The position numbers were made by a program, and so were the translations under genes. From IMG/VR virus record IMGVR_UViG_3300042879_001418, positions 1 to 23,376 of that record: 23,376 nt of DNA; one strand, given 5' to 3'. Under the pieces are notes generated by a model, which had not been told where the DNA came from, ran no database searches, and saw only the letters and a list, made by a program, of their open reading frames with translations. This document shows, piece by piece, positions 22,507 to 23,376 of this stretch (positions are counted from its first letter, which is position 1; every line of letters starts with the position of its first letter). This DNA is from a virus.

Positions 22507-22985
22507 CTGCAATTCAAATGGCTACTCAATCATACATCCGATGGATGGTGCGAAGCGACTTATCCTCAGTAGTCGCAATCGAGAAAGACGTATTTGATTA
22601 TCCTTGGTCGGAGCAAGAATTCCTCATCGCACTGCGTCAACGAAACTGTATCGGCATGGTCGCAGAACGAAACGAAGAAGTCGTAGGGTACATGGTCTAC
22701 GAACTACACAAGACACGCATCGAGTTGCTGAACTTTGCAGTCCGTGCTAGGTCGCAACGTCTTGGTGTTGGTTCTGCAATGATCGAAAAGCTGAAGTCGA
22801 AACTAGCTTACGAAAGACGGAACAAGATATTGCTGGAGCTACGTGAAAGGAACTTGGATGGACAGCTATTTTTTCGCCAGGCTGGTTTTTTATGTACGTC
22901 AATTTTGCACGGTTGGTATGCAGTCGAAGAAGAGTCCGTTGCGTATCGAATGCAGTTCAGTACAGGAGAGTTGCGAAATGGCTAA
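22503..22985 (+). CDS. GNAT acetyltransferase, RimI-like
   Basis: 160 residues. The order and motifs are those of ribosomal-protein S18 alanine acetyltransferase: RWMVRSDLSSVVAIEKDVFDYPWSEQEF at the N-terminus (RimI-type 'D...v..iE...f..pWs...f'), GYMVYELHKTRIELLNFAVR, the acetyl-CoA loop RSQRLGVGSAM, and the C-terminal FFRQAGF block. It transfers acetyl groups to an N-terminal amine; whether S18 is the target is not shown. It starts inside the csrA stop (ATGA), so the two are translationally coupled. Its stop overlaps the next gene by 8 bases. Confidence 0.82.
   Translation: MTAIQMATQSYIRWMVRSDLSSVVAIEKDVFDYPWSEQEFLIALRQRNCIGMVAERNEEVVGYMVYELHKTRIELLNFAVRARSQRLGVGSAMIEKLKSKLAYERRNKILLELRERNLDGQLFFRQAGFLCTSILHGWYAVEEESVAYRMQFSTGELRNG
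22962..22970 (+). promoter_or_regulatory. Ribosome site with CsrA-like motif
   Basis: ACAGGAGAG, seven bases before ATG 22978, sets that start well inside a longer open frame. The ACAGGA core also fits the CsrA consensus, so the CsrA two genes upstream could control this message. Confidence 0.4.
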
Positions 22986-23277
22986 CCTATACGTCGAAGT
23001 AAAGATCACTTGGTTTTTTCAAACTTCTCCAGCCAACTATTTGTTTTACGCTGACCCGAACAGCGATGCTTTTACGGATGGCAGGTTCAGCGATTCGCGA
23101 ACGCATTATGCGGTTGTGGAAATTGTCGGCAATGAAGCGTTGACGTTGGCACAATTGAAGGCTGATCTGTCGGAGAAGTTTCGGCATCAACCAGCGGTGT
23201 GGGAGGTGAAGCCGATTCGCAAGTATGAATACCTGGAGGGGATCGAGAGACTGAAGGGAAAGGAGTGCAGGGCATGA
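22978..23277 (+). CDS. Hypothetical protein, third gene of csrA operon
   Basis: 99 residues from ATG 22978 (strong AGGAGAG; the frame is open from 22843). Alpha/beta pattern: YVEVKITWFFQTSPANYLFY, HYAVVEIVGNEALTLAQLKADL, then VWEVKPIRKYEYLEGIERLKG. No family recognised. It overlaps the acetyltransferase end by 8 bases and the following start by ATGA, so it belongs to the csrA operon. Confidence 0.55.
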   Translation: MANLYVEVKITWFFQTSPANYLFYADPNSDAFTDGRFSDSRTHYAVVEIVGNEALTLAQLKADLSEKFRHQPAVWEVKPIRKYEYLEGIERLKGKECRA

Positions 23278-23376
23278 GCAAGAAAGCAGACAAATACTCT
23301 GCACAACGTGAATGCCGATTACTCAAAGCGGCAGGCTTATCCGACGAAGAACTGCTAGCACGCGGTTTCGATCGCA
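23274..23376 (+). CDS. Partial hypothetical protein (cut by window end)
   Basis: Starts MSKKADKYSAQRECRLLKAA and continues as GLSDEELLARGFD to the window edge; it has no stop here. The visible part is basic then helical. It starts by ATGA overlap with the preceding gene. Function cannot be judged. Confidence 0.5.
   Translation, partial: MSKKADKYSAQRECRLLKAAGLSDEELLARGFDR

Overview
The window looks like a temperate, long-tailed dsDNA phage (siphovirus) or prophage. Almost everything is on the plus strand, and genes are packed with ATGA or TAATG stop/start overlaps. The head and tail gene order follows lambda closely (small terminase, A, W, B, C with nested Nu3, D, E, FII, U/Z, V, G/GT, H). 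The host cannot be proven from the sequence. Protein style and moderate G+C, a DUF11-like domain in a tail protein, and csrA on a phage point to a free-living Gram-negative-type bacterium; a planctomycete (Pirellulaceae-like) host is my guess only.

Layout. 122-1009: GIY-YIG homing endonuclease with NUMOD1-type repeats, sitting directly before the terminase genes. 1009-8223: packaging and head genes (terminase subunits, two small proteins, lambda-B-type portal, ClpP-like protease with an internal in-frame start for a scaffold, decoration protein, major capsid protein). 8223-12634: head-tail joining and tail proteins, including a tail-assembly chaperone whose A_AAA_AAA slippery heptamer leads by -1 frameshift into a Cys-rich extension, followed by a short tape measure. 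12635-17312: structural proteins of the tail tip or fibre, the largest Cys-rich with five 22-residue tandem repeats and a DUF11-like C-terminus. 17309-17674: a small protein with the sequence signature of Erv/ALR sulfhydryl oxidases.

At 17700 there is a clear sigma70-type promoter with a palindrome over its -10 box. It drives three small coupled genes, the second an HTH regulator. Convergent to these is a tyrosine integrase on the minus strand (18771-19643). A 16-bp inverted repeat and an excisionase-like HTH/AT-hook gene lie on the far side of it. A promoter, a hairpin-rich leader and a terminator-like hairpin precede an HNH nuclease and MT-A70 adenine methyltransferase pair (20288-21945).

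The last part holds a small unknown gene, a 92-nt tRNA-like element (22187-22278) with perfect acceptor and T arms but no normal anticodon arm and with an anti-Shine-Dalgarno octamer in its large loop, then a csrA - RimI-like acetyltransferase - unknown operon with candidate CsrA sites. The csrA and acetyltransferase genes suggest that the phage interferes with host translation and post-transcriptional control. No holin, endolysin, replication gene or classical CI repressor is visible in the window. The first 91 bases hold only the possible tail end of an upstream gene.
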